From Candidatus Gastranaerophilales bacterium (GTDB lineage: Bacteria > Cyanobacteriota > Vampirovibrionia > Gastranaerophilales > Gastranaerophilaceae), in the NCBI GenBank assembly GCA_944325635.1, contig CALVBD010000001.1, positions 62,001 to 126,000 of the forward strand: DNA of 64,000 bases, in the 5' to 3' direction. The notes below the pieces were generated by a model. That model ran no database searches. It saw only the letters and a program-made list of their open reading frames with translations, and was not told the origin of the DNA. This document shows, piece by piece, positions 26,949 through 35,446 of the stretch (positions are counted from its first letter, which is position 1; each line of letters begins with the position of its first letter). The translations under genes were made by a program, and so were the position numbers.

Positions 26949-28094
26949 TTATTTAGCAAGTTCAGCCTGTTTTTTATTGTCGGCCGCAAGTTTTCGTTTT
27001 CTTCTGCGCATAAGGTCAACAAAAGCTTCAAGTCTTGTAATATAACCGGCTTTACCAGTTTGTTCATCCATAATTAACGGTAAAATAGGTACATCACAGT
27101 CCTCTCTCATCTTAGGAAAAATATTCTGTGACATAATCTCTGGCATGCAGGTGAAAGGGCTTATATGTATGATGCCGTCAATCCCTCTTTCGTCAGCATA
27201 TTTTACATCTGATACACATTCCAAGGCATCTCCGCCGATATCTCTCATAAGATAAGGTTTTGCAAGTCGGTTGGCTCGTTGAAGGTGTGTTTCCCCTTTT
27301 CTGAACATTTTAGGGATAATCGCATCTTTTAAGAAACTGCTTACGGTTAAGCTTTTTCTTGTTTGAACCCCCATACGCCCCAGTTCTTTGACGATATCCT
27401 GATTTGAGAATTTGTCGCAGACAAGATAAATTTCCCCTGTTATATCAACATGAAGAACCTCGCGTTTAGGGTCAATTTCGGTTTTATCCATTTCAGCAAA
27501 CGCAAGCCTTTTTGCTTTATTCATCTGCCGCGTATTCATTGCTTCATCGACAATTTTTAACGCTTTATTGAAGTGTTTTTCTGCATCCCCCTGTTTTATT
27601 TCCCTTGCTCTATAGTATGAAAGCTTCGTTTCCAGATCATCAAGCAGAAATACCTTTCTCATTGCAAGAATGATTGCACGGATAAAAAGCAGAGGATTAT
27701 TTTTGCCGGAAATTTCCTTCAAAAATCTATACATTCCGTCAATACCGTCATATAGCTGTAATTCAACATAATTTGTCTTGTATCCCATATCTTCAAGCGC
27801 ATTTTTAATGCAAGAGCCGTATTCACCGAGTCTGCAAATTCCTGGAGAAGATATCATTGCAACGTAATCCGCTCCGCCTTCAATTGCTTCTATAAAGTTT
27901 CCTAAGATTAGTTTATAAGGAAGGCAGATTGCTTCAGGCGCATTTTTTGTTCCAAGAGAGAGAGTCTTTTTACTCGTGTAAGGCGGAATGAACGGTTCTA
28001 CTCCGACTTTTCTCAAGGCTGCTGCCCAGGCGATATATATTGTTCCCATATGTGGAAATGCTACTTTTATTTTCTTTTTAGTTTCTTTTGTCAT
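26949..28094 (-). CDS. Acyl-CoA dehydratase activase-related protein (DUF2229/COG3581-like)
   Basis: 381 residues. Sequence such as VAFPHMGTIYIAWAAALRKVGV, APEAICLPYKLILGNFIEAIEGGADYVAM, SSPGICRLGEYG and the terminal DEQTGKAGYITRLEAFVDLMRRRK fits the proteins that accompany or extend 2-hydroxyacyl-CoA dehydratase activases (HgdC-like). Conserved cysteines in these segments could hold an Fe-S cluster. The ASKHA ATPase domain and the dehydratase subunits are not in the window. It begins one base after the gcvPB stop. A paralogue lies at 62871. The role is unknown. Confidence 0.75.
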   Translation of the reverse strand: MTKETKKKIKVAFPHMGTIYIAWAAALRKVGVEPFIPPYTSKKTLSLGTKNAPEAICLPYKLILGNFIEAIEGGADYVAMISSPGICRLGEYGSCIKNALEDMGYKTNYVELQLYDGIDGMYRFLKEISGKNNPLLFIRAIILAMRKVFLLDDLETKLSYYRAREIKQGDAEKHFNKALKIVDEAMNTRQMNKAKRLAFAEMDKTEIDPKREVLHVDITGEIYLVCDKFSNQDIVKELGRMGVQTRKSLTVSSFLKDAIIPKMFRKGETHLQRANRLAKPYLMRDIGGDALECVSDVKYADERGIDGIIHISPFTCMPEIMSQNIFPKMREDCDVPILPLIMDEQTGKAGYITRLEAFVDLMRRRKRKLAADNKKQAELAK

Positions 28095-28095
28095 A

Positions 28096-29523
28096 TTACT
28101 GCACTTTCGTAAATTTTAAATCAGGGTGTCTTGCCGCAAGTGTTTCATCAACCCGTTTTACCGGAGTGTTGTGAGGAGCGGAAAGCACTTTTTCAGGGTC
28201 ATTTTCACATTCTTTTGCTATTTTTATCATTACATCAACAAACTCATCAAGTTTAGCTTTTGTTTCTGATTCCGTCGGCTCAATCATAATTGCTTCATGG
28301 ACGATGAGCGGAAAGTAAACCGTCGGCGGATGGGTATTGCCGTCCATTAATCTTTTTGCGATATTGAGCGTTGATACTCCGTAATCGTGTTTTTGTCTTT
28401 CGCCTGAAAGCACAAATTCATGCATACATGGCTCATCATAAGGCAAGTCATAATATTTTTTGAGCCTTTCTTTCAGGTAATTAGCATTTAATACTGCATC
28501 TTCAGTCGCGTTTTTGAGATTTTTACCCATCATAAGGATGTACGCATAAGCTCTTACAAGAACACCGAAGTTCCCGTAGAAAGATTTAACTGAACCTATA
28601 GAGTGTTTCAGGTTATAATTTCTGTAATATTTTTCTCCGTCGAATTCAATCACAGGAGAAGGAAGAAATTCTTTTAATTCTTCCACAACGCCGACAGGAC
28701 CGGCACCCGGACCTCCTCCTCCGTGCGGAGTCGCGAAGGTTTTGTGCAGATTAAGGTGAACCACGTCAAATCCCATAAGTTTCGGGTTAGTGTAGCCCAT
28801 AATTGCATTATAATTAGCTCCGTCGTAATAAAGAAGCGAGCCGTTGTCATGCATTAGTTTTGAAATTTCAAGAACATTTTCTTCAAAGATGCCTAAAGTA
28901 TTAGGGTTTGTCATCATTATTGCCGCAACATCTTTATCAAGAATTTCTTTTAAGGCCTCAAGATCAACCTGCCCTTTTTCGTTAGATTTGACAGATACAA
29001 TTTCAAATCCGCACATGTGTGCACTTGCCGGATTTGTACCGTGAGCAGAGTCCGGAATTATAACTTTTGTTCTTTTGTCTCCTTTAACCTCAAAGTATTT
29101 TTTTATAACCATCATACCTGTAAGTTCTCCGTGTGCTCCGGCTGCAGGCTGAAGAGTTACGGCATCCATTCCGGTAATTGTTTTTAATGCTTCCTGAAGT
29201 TTATACATTAATTCCAAGGCACCCTGAGCATCTTCATCGCTCATTAGGGGGTGAAGGTTTGTATGACCTTCCAGAGATGCGAGAAGCTCATTAACCTTCG
29301 GGTTATACTTCATTGTGCAGGAGCCAAGAGGATAGAAACCTTTTTCAATACAGAAATTCCTGTCTGAGAGTTCTTTGTAATGTCTCAGGACTTCTAATTC
29401 TCCGACTTGCGGAAGCCCGCAGGCTTCTTTGCGTAAAAATGCGGGGTTCAGAAAACTTAAATTTTCTTTTTCATCTGTTAAACATATCCCCGAATTGTTA
29501 CTTTTTTCAAAAATTGTTTTCAT
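28096..29523 (-). CDS. gcvPB: Glycine dehydrogenase (decarboxylating) subunit 2, GcvPB
   Basis: 475 residues: the PLP-carrying half of the split P-protein of the glycine cleavage system. The PLP lysine is in [16 protein letters not shown] (about 261), and [14 protein letters not shown] near the N-terminus is typical. It needs GcvPA, GcvH and GcvT, none of which is in the window. It starts three bases after the sigma-factor stop and is followed after one base by the activase-like gene, so these are probably co-transcribed. In a fermenter it would support glycine/serine interconversion and one-carbon supply. Confidence 0.95.
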   Translation of the reverse strand: MKTIFEKSNNSGICLTDEKENLSFLNPAFLRKEACGLPQVGELEVLRHYKELSDRNFCIEKGFYPLGSCTMKYNPKVNELLASLEGHTNLHPLMSDEDAQGALELMYKLQEALKTITGMDAVTLQPAAGAHGELTGMMVIKKYFEVKGDKRTKVIIPDSAHGTNPASAHMCGFEIVSVKSNEKGQVDLEALKEILDKDVAAIMMTNPNTLGIFEENVLEISKLMHDNGSLLYYDGANYNAIMGYTNPKLMGFDVVHLNLHKTFATPHGGGGPGAGPVGVVEELKEFLPSPVIEFDGEKYYRNYNLKHSIGSVKSFYGNFGVLVRAYAYILMMGKNLKNATEDAVLNANYLKERLKKYYDLPYDEPCMHEFVLSGERQKHDYGVSTLNIAKRLMDGNTHPPTVYFPLIVHEAIMIEPTESETKAKLDEFVDVMIKIAKECENDPEKVLSAPHNTPVKRVDETLAARHPDLKFTKVQ

Positions 29524-29526
29524 TAC

Positions 29527-30138
29527 TTACATTATCCCCTGTCTCTTTAAATCTTTTTTTATTTTATCCAACCCTGATTGTATTATTCTGGAAATTCTGG
29601 ATTGCGAAATATCAAATTCTTCCGCAATTTCCCTTAGTTTCTTTTCTTTAAAAAATTTATATTCAATAAGTTCTCTCTCTCTTTTGGGAAGTTTTTTCAT
29701 TGATTCTATAATTTGTGCCTTAAGCTCTCCAAATTCTATAGCTTCTTCCGGAGTCCTTTCGTCAGCTTTTATTTGAGTCGGAACCTCGGCATCCTGCATC
29801 TCATCTATTGATAAAATGGTCTTATAAACCTCGCATCTGACTTCCTGATCATCATTATCTGCTGACTCAACAGCTTTTCTGTTTTTTAAAGAGTACCATT
29901 TGTACCTGCGGCGTACTTCATTTCTTATCGCCCATTTGATAGCAGTGGAAAGATAGGTAGTGTTATAGTGTTCAGGTGATTTATTTTTAAAAAGCAGATA
30001 TAAAGTATGATTGCCAATGTTAACCAGTTCTCCTAAATCTACAAGATGAGAAACGGAAAATTTTTGAAACTCCACTTTTGCAATCGTTTCAACTAAATTT
30101 TTATATTCCCTGAGGTTAACTTTTTCTTCAGCCGGCAT
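29527..30138 (-). CDS. Sigma-70 family RNA polymerase sigma factor
   Basis: 203 residues with sigma region 2 (about 25-85, STAIKWAIRNEVRRRYKWY resembles region 2.3-2.4) and region 4 (about 140-198, LPKRERELIEYKFF..LREIAEEFDISQSRISRI, a helix-turn-helix). Region 1.1 and a clear region 3 are missing. Region 4 most resembles FliA/WhiG and SigB-type alternative factors. No anti-sigma gene adjoins it. It heads a run with gcvPB, the activase-like gene, a membrane protein and miaA. A perfect 16-bp palindrome lies 25 bases upstream. Confidence 0.85.
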   Translation of the reverse strand: MPAEEKVNLREYKNLVETIAKVEFQKFSVSHLVDLGELVNIGNHTLYLLFKNKSPEHYNTTYLSTAIKWAIRNEVRRRYKWYSLKNRKAVESADNDDQEVRCEVYKTILSIDEMQDAEVPTQIKADERTPEEAIEFGELKAQIIESMKKLPKRERELIEYKFFKEKKLREIAEEFDISQSRISRIIQSGLDKIKKDLKRQGIM

Positions 30139-30163
30139 GACTATAACATTTAATCCTATAAAA

Positions 30164-30179
30164 AGTGTTAATTAACACT
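30164..30179. promoter_or_regulatory. Perfect 16-bp palindrome upstream of the sigma gene
   Basis: AGTGTTAATTAACACT, 25 bases before the sigma-factor ATG. Its symmetry and place suggest an operator for a dimeric repressor; the protein is unknown. Confidence 0.45.
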
Positions 30180-30307
30180 AGTATCTTAGCAGAAAAAAAT
30201 ATAGAATACCAGACAATTTACATTCTCTTAACATAAGTTATCTTATTTATATAACAAGTATTTAAGGGCAGTGTTGCAAATCTGATGTGAAGGTTGCACC
30301 ATTTCAT

Positions 30308-30346
30308 GTCCTCCCCTGGTGGGAGGACCGAAATCTTTGATTTCGG
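30308..30346. repeat. Family 2 hairpin repeat, copy 1
   Basis: Two adjacent hairpins: GTCCTCCC-CTGGT-GGGAGGAC (30308-30328) and CCGAAATC-TTT-GATTTCGG (30328-30346). The same pair occurs in reverse orientation at 41159-41202. It lies 60 bases upstream of the universal stress gene. Confidence 0.75.
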
Positions 30347-30406
30347 GGAGGGAGAAATTCCTAAATATCGTATTGTAACACGCAGGTATTGAGAGGGTAT
30401 ATATAT

Positions 30407-31249
30407 ATGCGAGTTTTATTTTGCACTGACGGATCAAAAATAAGCTTTAGCGCACTTAGAAATTTTGCGAAATGGACAAAGGGCGCCATTGTAGATGTGA
30501 TATGTGTAATTGATTGGACATTCCTGCCTGATGAAGTCAGTATTGAACAGACCGGTTTTGCAAATTCCTGTGCTAACGTAGCAGATTCTATTCTTGCTTA
30601 TGCAGAAAAAGAAATCTCAAAAACAAATTTAATATTCGGTCAGTGCATCAAACGCTGCGGCGAAGCTGTTGACAGCATTCTTGAACAAATAGATAAGGAA
30701 AGTTACGACATTATTATAATGGGTTCTCACGGTAAAAAAGGGATACAAAGATGGCTTGGGTCTGTTTCACGGGATGTTGTTAATAATATTAATACATCTG
30801 CTTATGTTTCCAAATATGAAAATAGAGGTAAAAAAGTGCTTTTCGCAACTGACGGTACTGATAATTCTAATATGGCAGTCTCTTATGCGATAAAATATCT
30901 TAACCTGAACGAAAAAGAAATTTATATCTGTGTAGTAAATGAAACTCCGAGCCTTTTGTTTTTGGAAGGTACACTGGATTCTCACTGGCTTCTTGAAATC
31001 GAACAGCAGCAGCTTAAGAATGCGGAAAAGATTATTAAAGATGTCAGAAGCAAGCTTGAAGAATACAGTCTGCCTGTCGCCAAAGATGCTGTTATTACAG
31101 GGATACCTGCCGAAAAAATAATTGATTTTGCACGTGAGGAACAGATTGATTTAATAGTTATGGGTACACGAAAGAAGGCTAAAATACGAACATCCGTAAG
31201 TAAGCGTGTTTTAGAGATTACTTCCGCAGACGTGTTTATTGTGAAATAG
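30407..31249 (+). CDS. Tandem universal stress protein (UspA x2)
   Basis: 280 residues with two UspA domains. The first (1-140) begins VLFCTDGSKISF and has IIIMGSHGKKG; the second (145-280) begins VLFATDGTDNSNMA and has IVMGTRKKA followed by SKRVLEITSADVFIVK. The G-x2-G-x9-G(S/T) ATP loop is only partly kept: GTRKKAKIRTSVSKR in domain 2 lacks the first consensus glycines, so ATP binding is uncertain. I chose the ATG at 30407, with GAGGG nine bases upstream. Probably a stress or energy-status protein; partners unknown. Confidence 0.88.
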   Translation: MRVLFCTDGSKISFSALRNFAKWTKGAIVDVICVIDWTFLPDEVSIEQTGFANSCANVADSILAYAEKEISKTNLIFGQCIKRCGEAVDSILEQIDKESYDIIIMGSHGKKGIQRWLGSVSRDVVNNINTSAYVSKYENRGKKVLFATDGTDNSNMAVSYAIKYLNLNEKEIYICVVNETPSLLFLEGTLDSHWLLEIEQQQLKNAEKIIKDVRSKLEEYSLPVAKDAVITGIPAEKIIDFAREEQIDLIVMGTRKKAKIRTSVSKRVLEITSADVFIVK

Positions 31250-31250
31250 T

Positions 31251-32000
31251 TTAGTAGCTTACCTTATATGGATAATCATCAGGTATTGTCCATCCGTTAA
31301 GCTGGATGACAGCAGTGCAATATTGAGGCTTTGAATTTTTACACCATTCTTTTAATTGTGCCTCGTTCCCGTTCCAGCTAAATTTATAAGGTTCAAAGGT
31401 ATTTCTTCCCTGATTGTATGCAGTCCCGGCTGTCGGGGCAAAAATAAATGCAAATGCTCATTTCCCCCAGCTGTTTTTATCTGACCCGTAGAGTTTTAAA
31501 CATTTTTCCGGAGTTGTTGTGTAGAACATCCAGTCACGCATTCCACTGGAACTCCCGTCTATAATTGAACGTCCTCTCATCTCAAGTGCCGTTCCGTCAG
31601 CAAAGTAGAATATTGGAAGCCCTGAATCGGCATACTTTCTCTCAACTACTTTCATATGTTCGCCGATGTATTTGTTAAACCATTTTTCAGCTGTTGAAGA
31701 ACCGGGAACAGGATTTCCTTCACTATCCTTTTCTACAGTTCATGAGTCTGTGTACCAGTAGTTTCTATCCCCGTATTTGGCTTCAGAGAGCATAATTGCC
31801 TGATTAATATTTGTGTAAAATTTTTTAAGCTTTGCTTCAACTGTGGTTTTTGAGTTATTTTGAATTAATCCCAGCAGTGTGAGTGAAGCAACAACGCCTA
31901 TAATCCCAAGTGTAATAAGAACTTCCGCCAGTGTAAATGCATTTTTAATCTTATCTGAAGATAATACTTTTTTAGTATAAGTAAGACTGTACTTTTGCAT
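31251..32000 (-). pseudogene. Prepilin-like gene with two in-frame TGA codons
   Basis: From the ATG at 32000 (GGAGGG just upstream) one reading frame of 250 codons runs to TAA at 31251, broken only by TGA at 31740-31742 and 31458-31460. The N-terminus has a type IV prepilin motif NAFTLAEVLITLGIIG, and the following parts (FADGTALEMRGRS, DWMFYTTTPEKCLKLYG, CTAVIQLNGWTIPDDYPYK) read as normal protein on both sides of each TGA, with no frameshift. A recent pseudogene is the simplest reading; TGA decoding in this gene is the alternative. TGA ends at least four other genes here, so it is a normal stop in this genome. Confidence 0.75.
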
Positions 32001-32028
32001 ATTCCCTCCAAAATGATTTTCATACATG

Positions 32029-32080
32029 TTCTATATATAGAAATACTTATATTTATTATAACATTAAACTTCTATATATG
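32029..32080. promoter_or_regulatory. Palindrome and repeated TTCTATATA motif between prepilin and XRE genes
   Basis: Perfect 14-bp palindrome TTCTATATATAGAA at 32029-32042 and a second TTCTATATATG at 32070-32080 over the XRE start. TTCTATATATAG also occurs at 36541-36552 upstream of the TPR gene. These may be XRE-regulator sites, though A/T-rich motifs also arise by chance. Confidence 0.4.
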
Positions 32081-32353
32081 CAACATGCAAATTCAAAAAA
32101 ATCATCTCTTATCCTGCAGATTCTTGCGGATGAATTAAAAAAAGAAAGGGAAAGACAGGGAAAATCTCTGAGACTTTTTGCTTATGAATTTGATATTCAG
32201 ATGTCTCTGATAAGCAGATTGGAAAATGGGGTTAATGAGCCGAAACTTGTTTCAATCTGGACAGTATGTGAGGCTCTTGGTATAAAACCTTCCGAGATGA
32301 TGAAGCGTGTTGAAAAGCGTTTGCCGAAAGATTTTACATTAATTGATAATTAA
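32078..32353 (+). CDS. XRE-family helix-turn-helix regulator
   Basis: 91 residues with one Cro/CI-type HTH (about 15-75): LADELKKERERQGKSLRLFAYEFDIQMSLISRLENG in parts, then LGIKPSEMMKRVEKR. There is no second domain, so it may be a simple DNA-binding dimer. It is divergent from the TGA-containing prepilin gene with a palindrome between, so it may control itself and that gene. Its start codon lies within a repeat of the motif. Followed 50 bases later by the sugar permease genes. Confidence 0.85.
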   Translation: MQHANSKKSSLILQILADELKKERERQGKSLRLFAYEFDIQMSLISRLENGVNEPKLVSIWTVCEALGIKPSEMMKRVEKRLPKDFTLIDN

Positions 32354-32367
32354 ACTTTATTAAATTC

Positions 32368-32396
32368 TTGAAAAAGAAGAATAGTTTTTATATAAT
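32368..32396 (+). promoter_or_regulatory. Promoter placed for a leaderless transcript
   Basis: TTGAAA (32368-32373), 17-nt spacer, TATAAT (32391-32396), then six bases to the ATG at 32403. Transcription would start at or next to the start codon. Confidence 0.7.
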
Positions 32397-32402
32397 CAAT
32401 CT

Positions 32403-33275
32403 ATGTTTAAATATTACGGGAAATATGCACCTTATTTGTTTTTACTGCCTGCGGGAATTGTGCTTTTAATCTTCTTTTTTATCCCGTTTTTCCATACATT
32501 TGTATTGAGTTTCCAGGATTATTCAACGAGTATTTATCATCCTGCGTGGGTAGGTTTGCAAAATTATATTAAGCTTTTGCACAATCCTGTTTTTTATAAA
32601 GTAATGCTGAATACTTTTATTTATCTTTTTGTGGCTGTTCCGTTTCTTGTTATATTTCCGCTTTTTGTGGCCATATTGATTAACCAGAAAATCCGAGGTG
32701 TAACTTTATATAAAATTCTAATTTATCTTCCCGTAATCGTTTCAATCGTTGTTGCGGCAATTGCTTTTAAGTGGTTGTATGCGGATCAGGGAATTTTGAA
32801 TTATATTGTGACGTCTATGGGGTTTCAATCAATCGGATGGCTGACAGATCCTGACTGGGCTTTATATTCGGTTATATGGGTGACGATTTGGAAAGGTATC
32901 GGGTATTATATGATAATTTATCTTGCGGCGCTGATGAGTGTTCCGAAAGAACTCTATGAAGCCTGCGATATTGATGGTGCTAATTTCTTCACAAAACACC
33001 TGACCGTTACAATCCCTCATATAATGCCCACAATTGCTCTTGTCACAACCATAAGCGCAATTTCTGCAATGAAAGTTTTTGCTGAAATCTATGTTATGAC
33101 AAAGGGAGGACCTTTAAATTCCAGCAAAACAATCGTTTATTATATTTATGAGCGTGCATTTGAAAATCTTGATTTGGGCTATGCATCTGCCATGGCGGTT
33201 GTACTTTTGATTATTGTAATGGCGTTTTCACTTATTAATATTTTCTGTTTTGAAAGGAATAAGTATCAGTTATGA
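32403..33275 (+). CDS. Sugar ABC transporter permease (MalF/UgpA-like)
   Basis: 290 residues, six membrane segments, binding-protein-dependent transport fold. The cytoplasmic EAA loop is YEACDIDGANFFTKHLTVTIP. It overlaps the next permease by four bases (ATGA), so both are coupled. CUT1-family permeases pair with a solute-binding protein and an MsmK/UgpC-type ATPase, neither of which lies near; a shared ATPase elsewhere is likely. Typical substrates are oligosaccharides or glycerol-3-phosphate; which one is unknown. Confidence 0.9.
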   Translation: MFKYYGKYAPYLFLLPAGIVLLIFFFIPFFHTFVLSFQDYSTSIYHPAWVGLQNYIKLLHNPVFYKVMLNTFIYLFVAVPFLVIFPLFVAILINQKIRGVTLYKILIYLPVIVSIVVAAIAFKWLYADQGILNYIVTSMGFQSIGWLTDPDWALYSVIWVTIWKGIGYYMIIYLAALMSVPKELYEACDIDGANFFTKHLTVTIPHIMPTIALVTTISAISAMKVFAEIYVMTKGGPLNSSKTIVYYIYERAFENLDLGYASAMAVVLLIIVMAFSLINIFCFERNKYQL

Positions 33276-34114
33276 AGAAATTCTTGGAGAAATTTTCAAT
33301 ACATTTTGTTTTAATTGCGGTGTCCTTGCTGTCAATTTTCCCTTTTATATGGCTGATATCGACATCCTTAAAAGGACCGGATGAAAACATTTTTGCGTAT
33401 CCGCCGACGATAATTCCTACGGATTTTACGTGGGCGAATTATACCGGAGTTTGGGATAAGGTTGATTTTATCGGTTATTTTGTTAACAGTATGATTGTTG
33501 CAGGCGGAACTGTGCTTTTAAATCTTATCCTTTCTGCAATGGCAGGATATCCTCTTGCAAGAATGGAATTTAAAGGTAAAAAGATTGCCTTTTTTTCAAT
33601 ACTTGCGACAATAATGATACCCTTTCAGGCGATAATGCTGCCTGTGTATCTTATAACCTTGAAACTTCATCTTGTTGACAGCGTGAATAATTTTGCAGGA
33701 TATGTAGGGTTAATAATGCCGTTTGCGGTGAGTGCTTTTGGAATATTTCTAATGCGTCAGGCATTTCTCGGAATTCCCCGCGAAATGGAAGAAGCTGCAA
33801 TTGTGGATGGCTGTACTGTATGGCAGTTGTTTACCAAAGTTCTTATTCCTATGGTAAAGCCGTCGCTTGCCGTGCTTGCAATATTTACGTTTATCGGTTC
33901 GTGGGGAGAATTCCTCTGGCCGAGTATTGTTCTTACAAAGGAGTCAATGTACACTCTTCCTGTCGGTGTTAATAATTTACAGGGAATGTTCAGTTCAAAC
34001 TGGCGTTTTATTGCGGCAGGCTCAATCCTTTCGACAATTCCGATTTTAATATTTTTCTTATGTATGCAGAGATATTTTATTTCCGGTGAAAATGAAGGAG
34101 CGGTTAAAGGATAG
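33272..34114 (+). CDS. Sugar ABC transporter permease (MalG/UgpE-like)
   Basis: 280 residues, six membrane segments. N-terminal SIFPFIWLISTSLKGPDE and the EAA loop EEAAIVDGCTVWQLFTKVLIP are typical of CUT1 MalG partners. It forms a heterodimer with the preceding MalF-like protein (ATGA overlap). The DUF2142 gene begins on the base after its stop, so the three are one operon starting at 32368. Confidence 0.92.
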   Translation: MKKFLEKFSIHFVLIAVSLLSIFPFIWLISTSLKGPDENIFAYPPTIIPTDFTWANYTGVWDKVDFIGYFVNSMIVAGGTVLLNLILSAMAGYPLARMEFKGKKIAFFSILATIMIPFQAIMLPVYLITLKLHLVDSVNNFAGYVGLIMPFAVSAFGIFLMRQAFLGIPREMEEAAIVDGCTVWQLFTKVLIPMVKPSLAVLAIFTFIGSWGEFLWPSIVLTKESMYTLPVGVNNLQGMFSSNWRFIAAGSILSTIPILIFFLCMQRYFISGENEGAVKG

Positions 34115-35446
34115 ATGTTTAAGGCAGAACATATTTTTGTGATTTTTGCTCTTATTTTCGGGCTTATATTTGTTTTTATAACCCCTCCTTTTCAGTCAGT
34201 GGATGAAAATTTCCATTTTCTGCGTGCATACGGAATCGCATCCGGTGATTTTATCGCTGAGAAACAGGATACTTCTGTCGGGACATACATGCCTGCATCT
34301 TTAGGTAATTTTATAGGTGAATATAATTATCTAATTAAAAATATTAATGCTAAAGTCTCTTTAAAAACTTTGAAAGAGAGTGCTAAGTTAAAACTTAATC
34401 CTGAGGATAAAACTTTTCTTTCTTATCCTAATACTGCATTATACAGCCCTGTTTCTTATATTGTTCCGTCGTCAGTAATTTTTGCTGCAAAATTTGTTAA
34501 ATTGCCGCCTTTATTTATGCTATACTCCGCGCGAATATTTGACCTGCTTATATATGTTCTTTTAGGGTATTGTGCACTGAAATTTATCCCTATATTTAAG
34601 CAATGTGTTTTTTTAATCCTTTTGATGCCTATGAATTTGTCGCTTGGAGCATCAGTTTCATCAGACGCTGCGCTAATTCCGATATCAGTGCTGTTCTTTG
34701 CTTTATTAGTGAAACTTTATCAGAACAAGCAGGATATTAATTATAAATACTGCATTATGTTAACTTTATTCTCTTTATTTTTTGCATTGACAAAGCAGTA
34801 CATTTTTATGTCATTTTTTGTTCTGTTGCTGCCGATGAAACTGAATAAGAAAATTATAATTCTTTTGATATCAATTTTTGCGGCTTGTTTGTGGAGTTGT
34901 GTCGTTAAAAATCTCTATATTCCGCTATCCGACCTCGCAAATCCTATTGCTCAGCTAAAATTTATTCTATCAAATCCTTTAATGTATTTATTTATTTTAG
35001 TTATGACTACAATAGCGAAAGCTTTTCGTTTAATTGTTACCTCAATCGGTGTTCTTGGCTGGCAGGATACACGACTTGATATTATTACTTATATAACTTA
35101 TCCTTTGTTAATTCTTATAACGGCTCTGAATGGTGAGAAATTTCTCCAAAAAGCAGATGCTGTTAAAATGTTTCTTCTGACGATATTTTCATATTGTGTT
35201 ATTGTAACTTTAATATATCTTTCATGGACATCTCCGAAAGCTTTCGTAGTAACAGGTTTAAACGGAAAATATTTTACCCCGATCCTTCTTCCGTTCCTTG
35301 TTTCAGTTACTCAATTCTTAAAATGTGAAATTAAAATAAAACCTGTTTTTATTTACGGTTATTCGTTTCTTATTTTGTTTTCGGCGGTTATTTCTGTATT
35401 AATGAGATTTTATAACATTTTCCCGAACTTATATTATCAAATTTAA
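34115..35446 (+). CDS. DUF2142-family membrane protein
   Basis: 443 residues with about 10-12 hydrophobic segments. The N-terminal PPFQSVDENFHFLRAYGIASG loop matches the family, which is thought to be related to GT-C glycosyltransferases because of the D-E-x-H loop after TM1. A role in transferring sugars to envelope polymers from a lipid donor is plausible. It starts immediately after the MalG-like stop. Its stop overlaps that of the minus-strand TPR gene by four bases (35443-35446). Confidence 0.75.
   Translation: MFKAEHIFVIFALIFGLIFVFITPPFQSVDENFHFLRAYGIASGDFIAEKQDTSVGTYMPASLGNFIGEYNYLIKNINAKVSLKTLKESAKLKLNPEDKTFLSYPNTALYSPVSYIVPSSVIFAAKFVKLPPLFMLYSARIFDLLIYVLLGYCALKFIPIFKQCVFLILLMPMNLSLGASVSSDAALIPISVLFFALLVKLYQNKQDINYKYCIMLTLFSLFFALTKQYIFMSFFVLLLPMKLNKKIIILLISIFAACLWSCVVKNLYIPLSDLANPIAQLKFILSNPLMYLFILVMTTIAKAFRLIVTSIGVLGWQDTRLDIITYITYPLLILITALNGEKFLQKADAVKMFLLTIFSYCVIVTLIYLSWTSPKAFVVTGLNGKYFTPILLPFLVSVTQFLKCEIKIKPVFIYGYSFLILFSAVISVLMRFYNIFPNLYYQI

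Noticed and set aside
31251-32000. Genome-wide reassignment of TGA to an amino acid
   Set aside because: TGA ends the genes at 33273, 56048, 57675 and 63936, three of them in typical ATGA stop-start overlaps.
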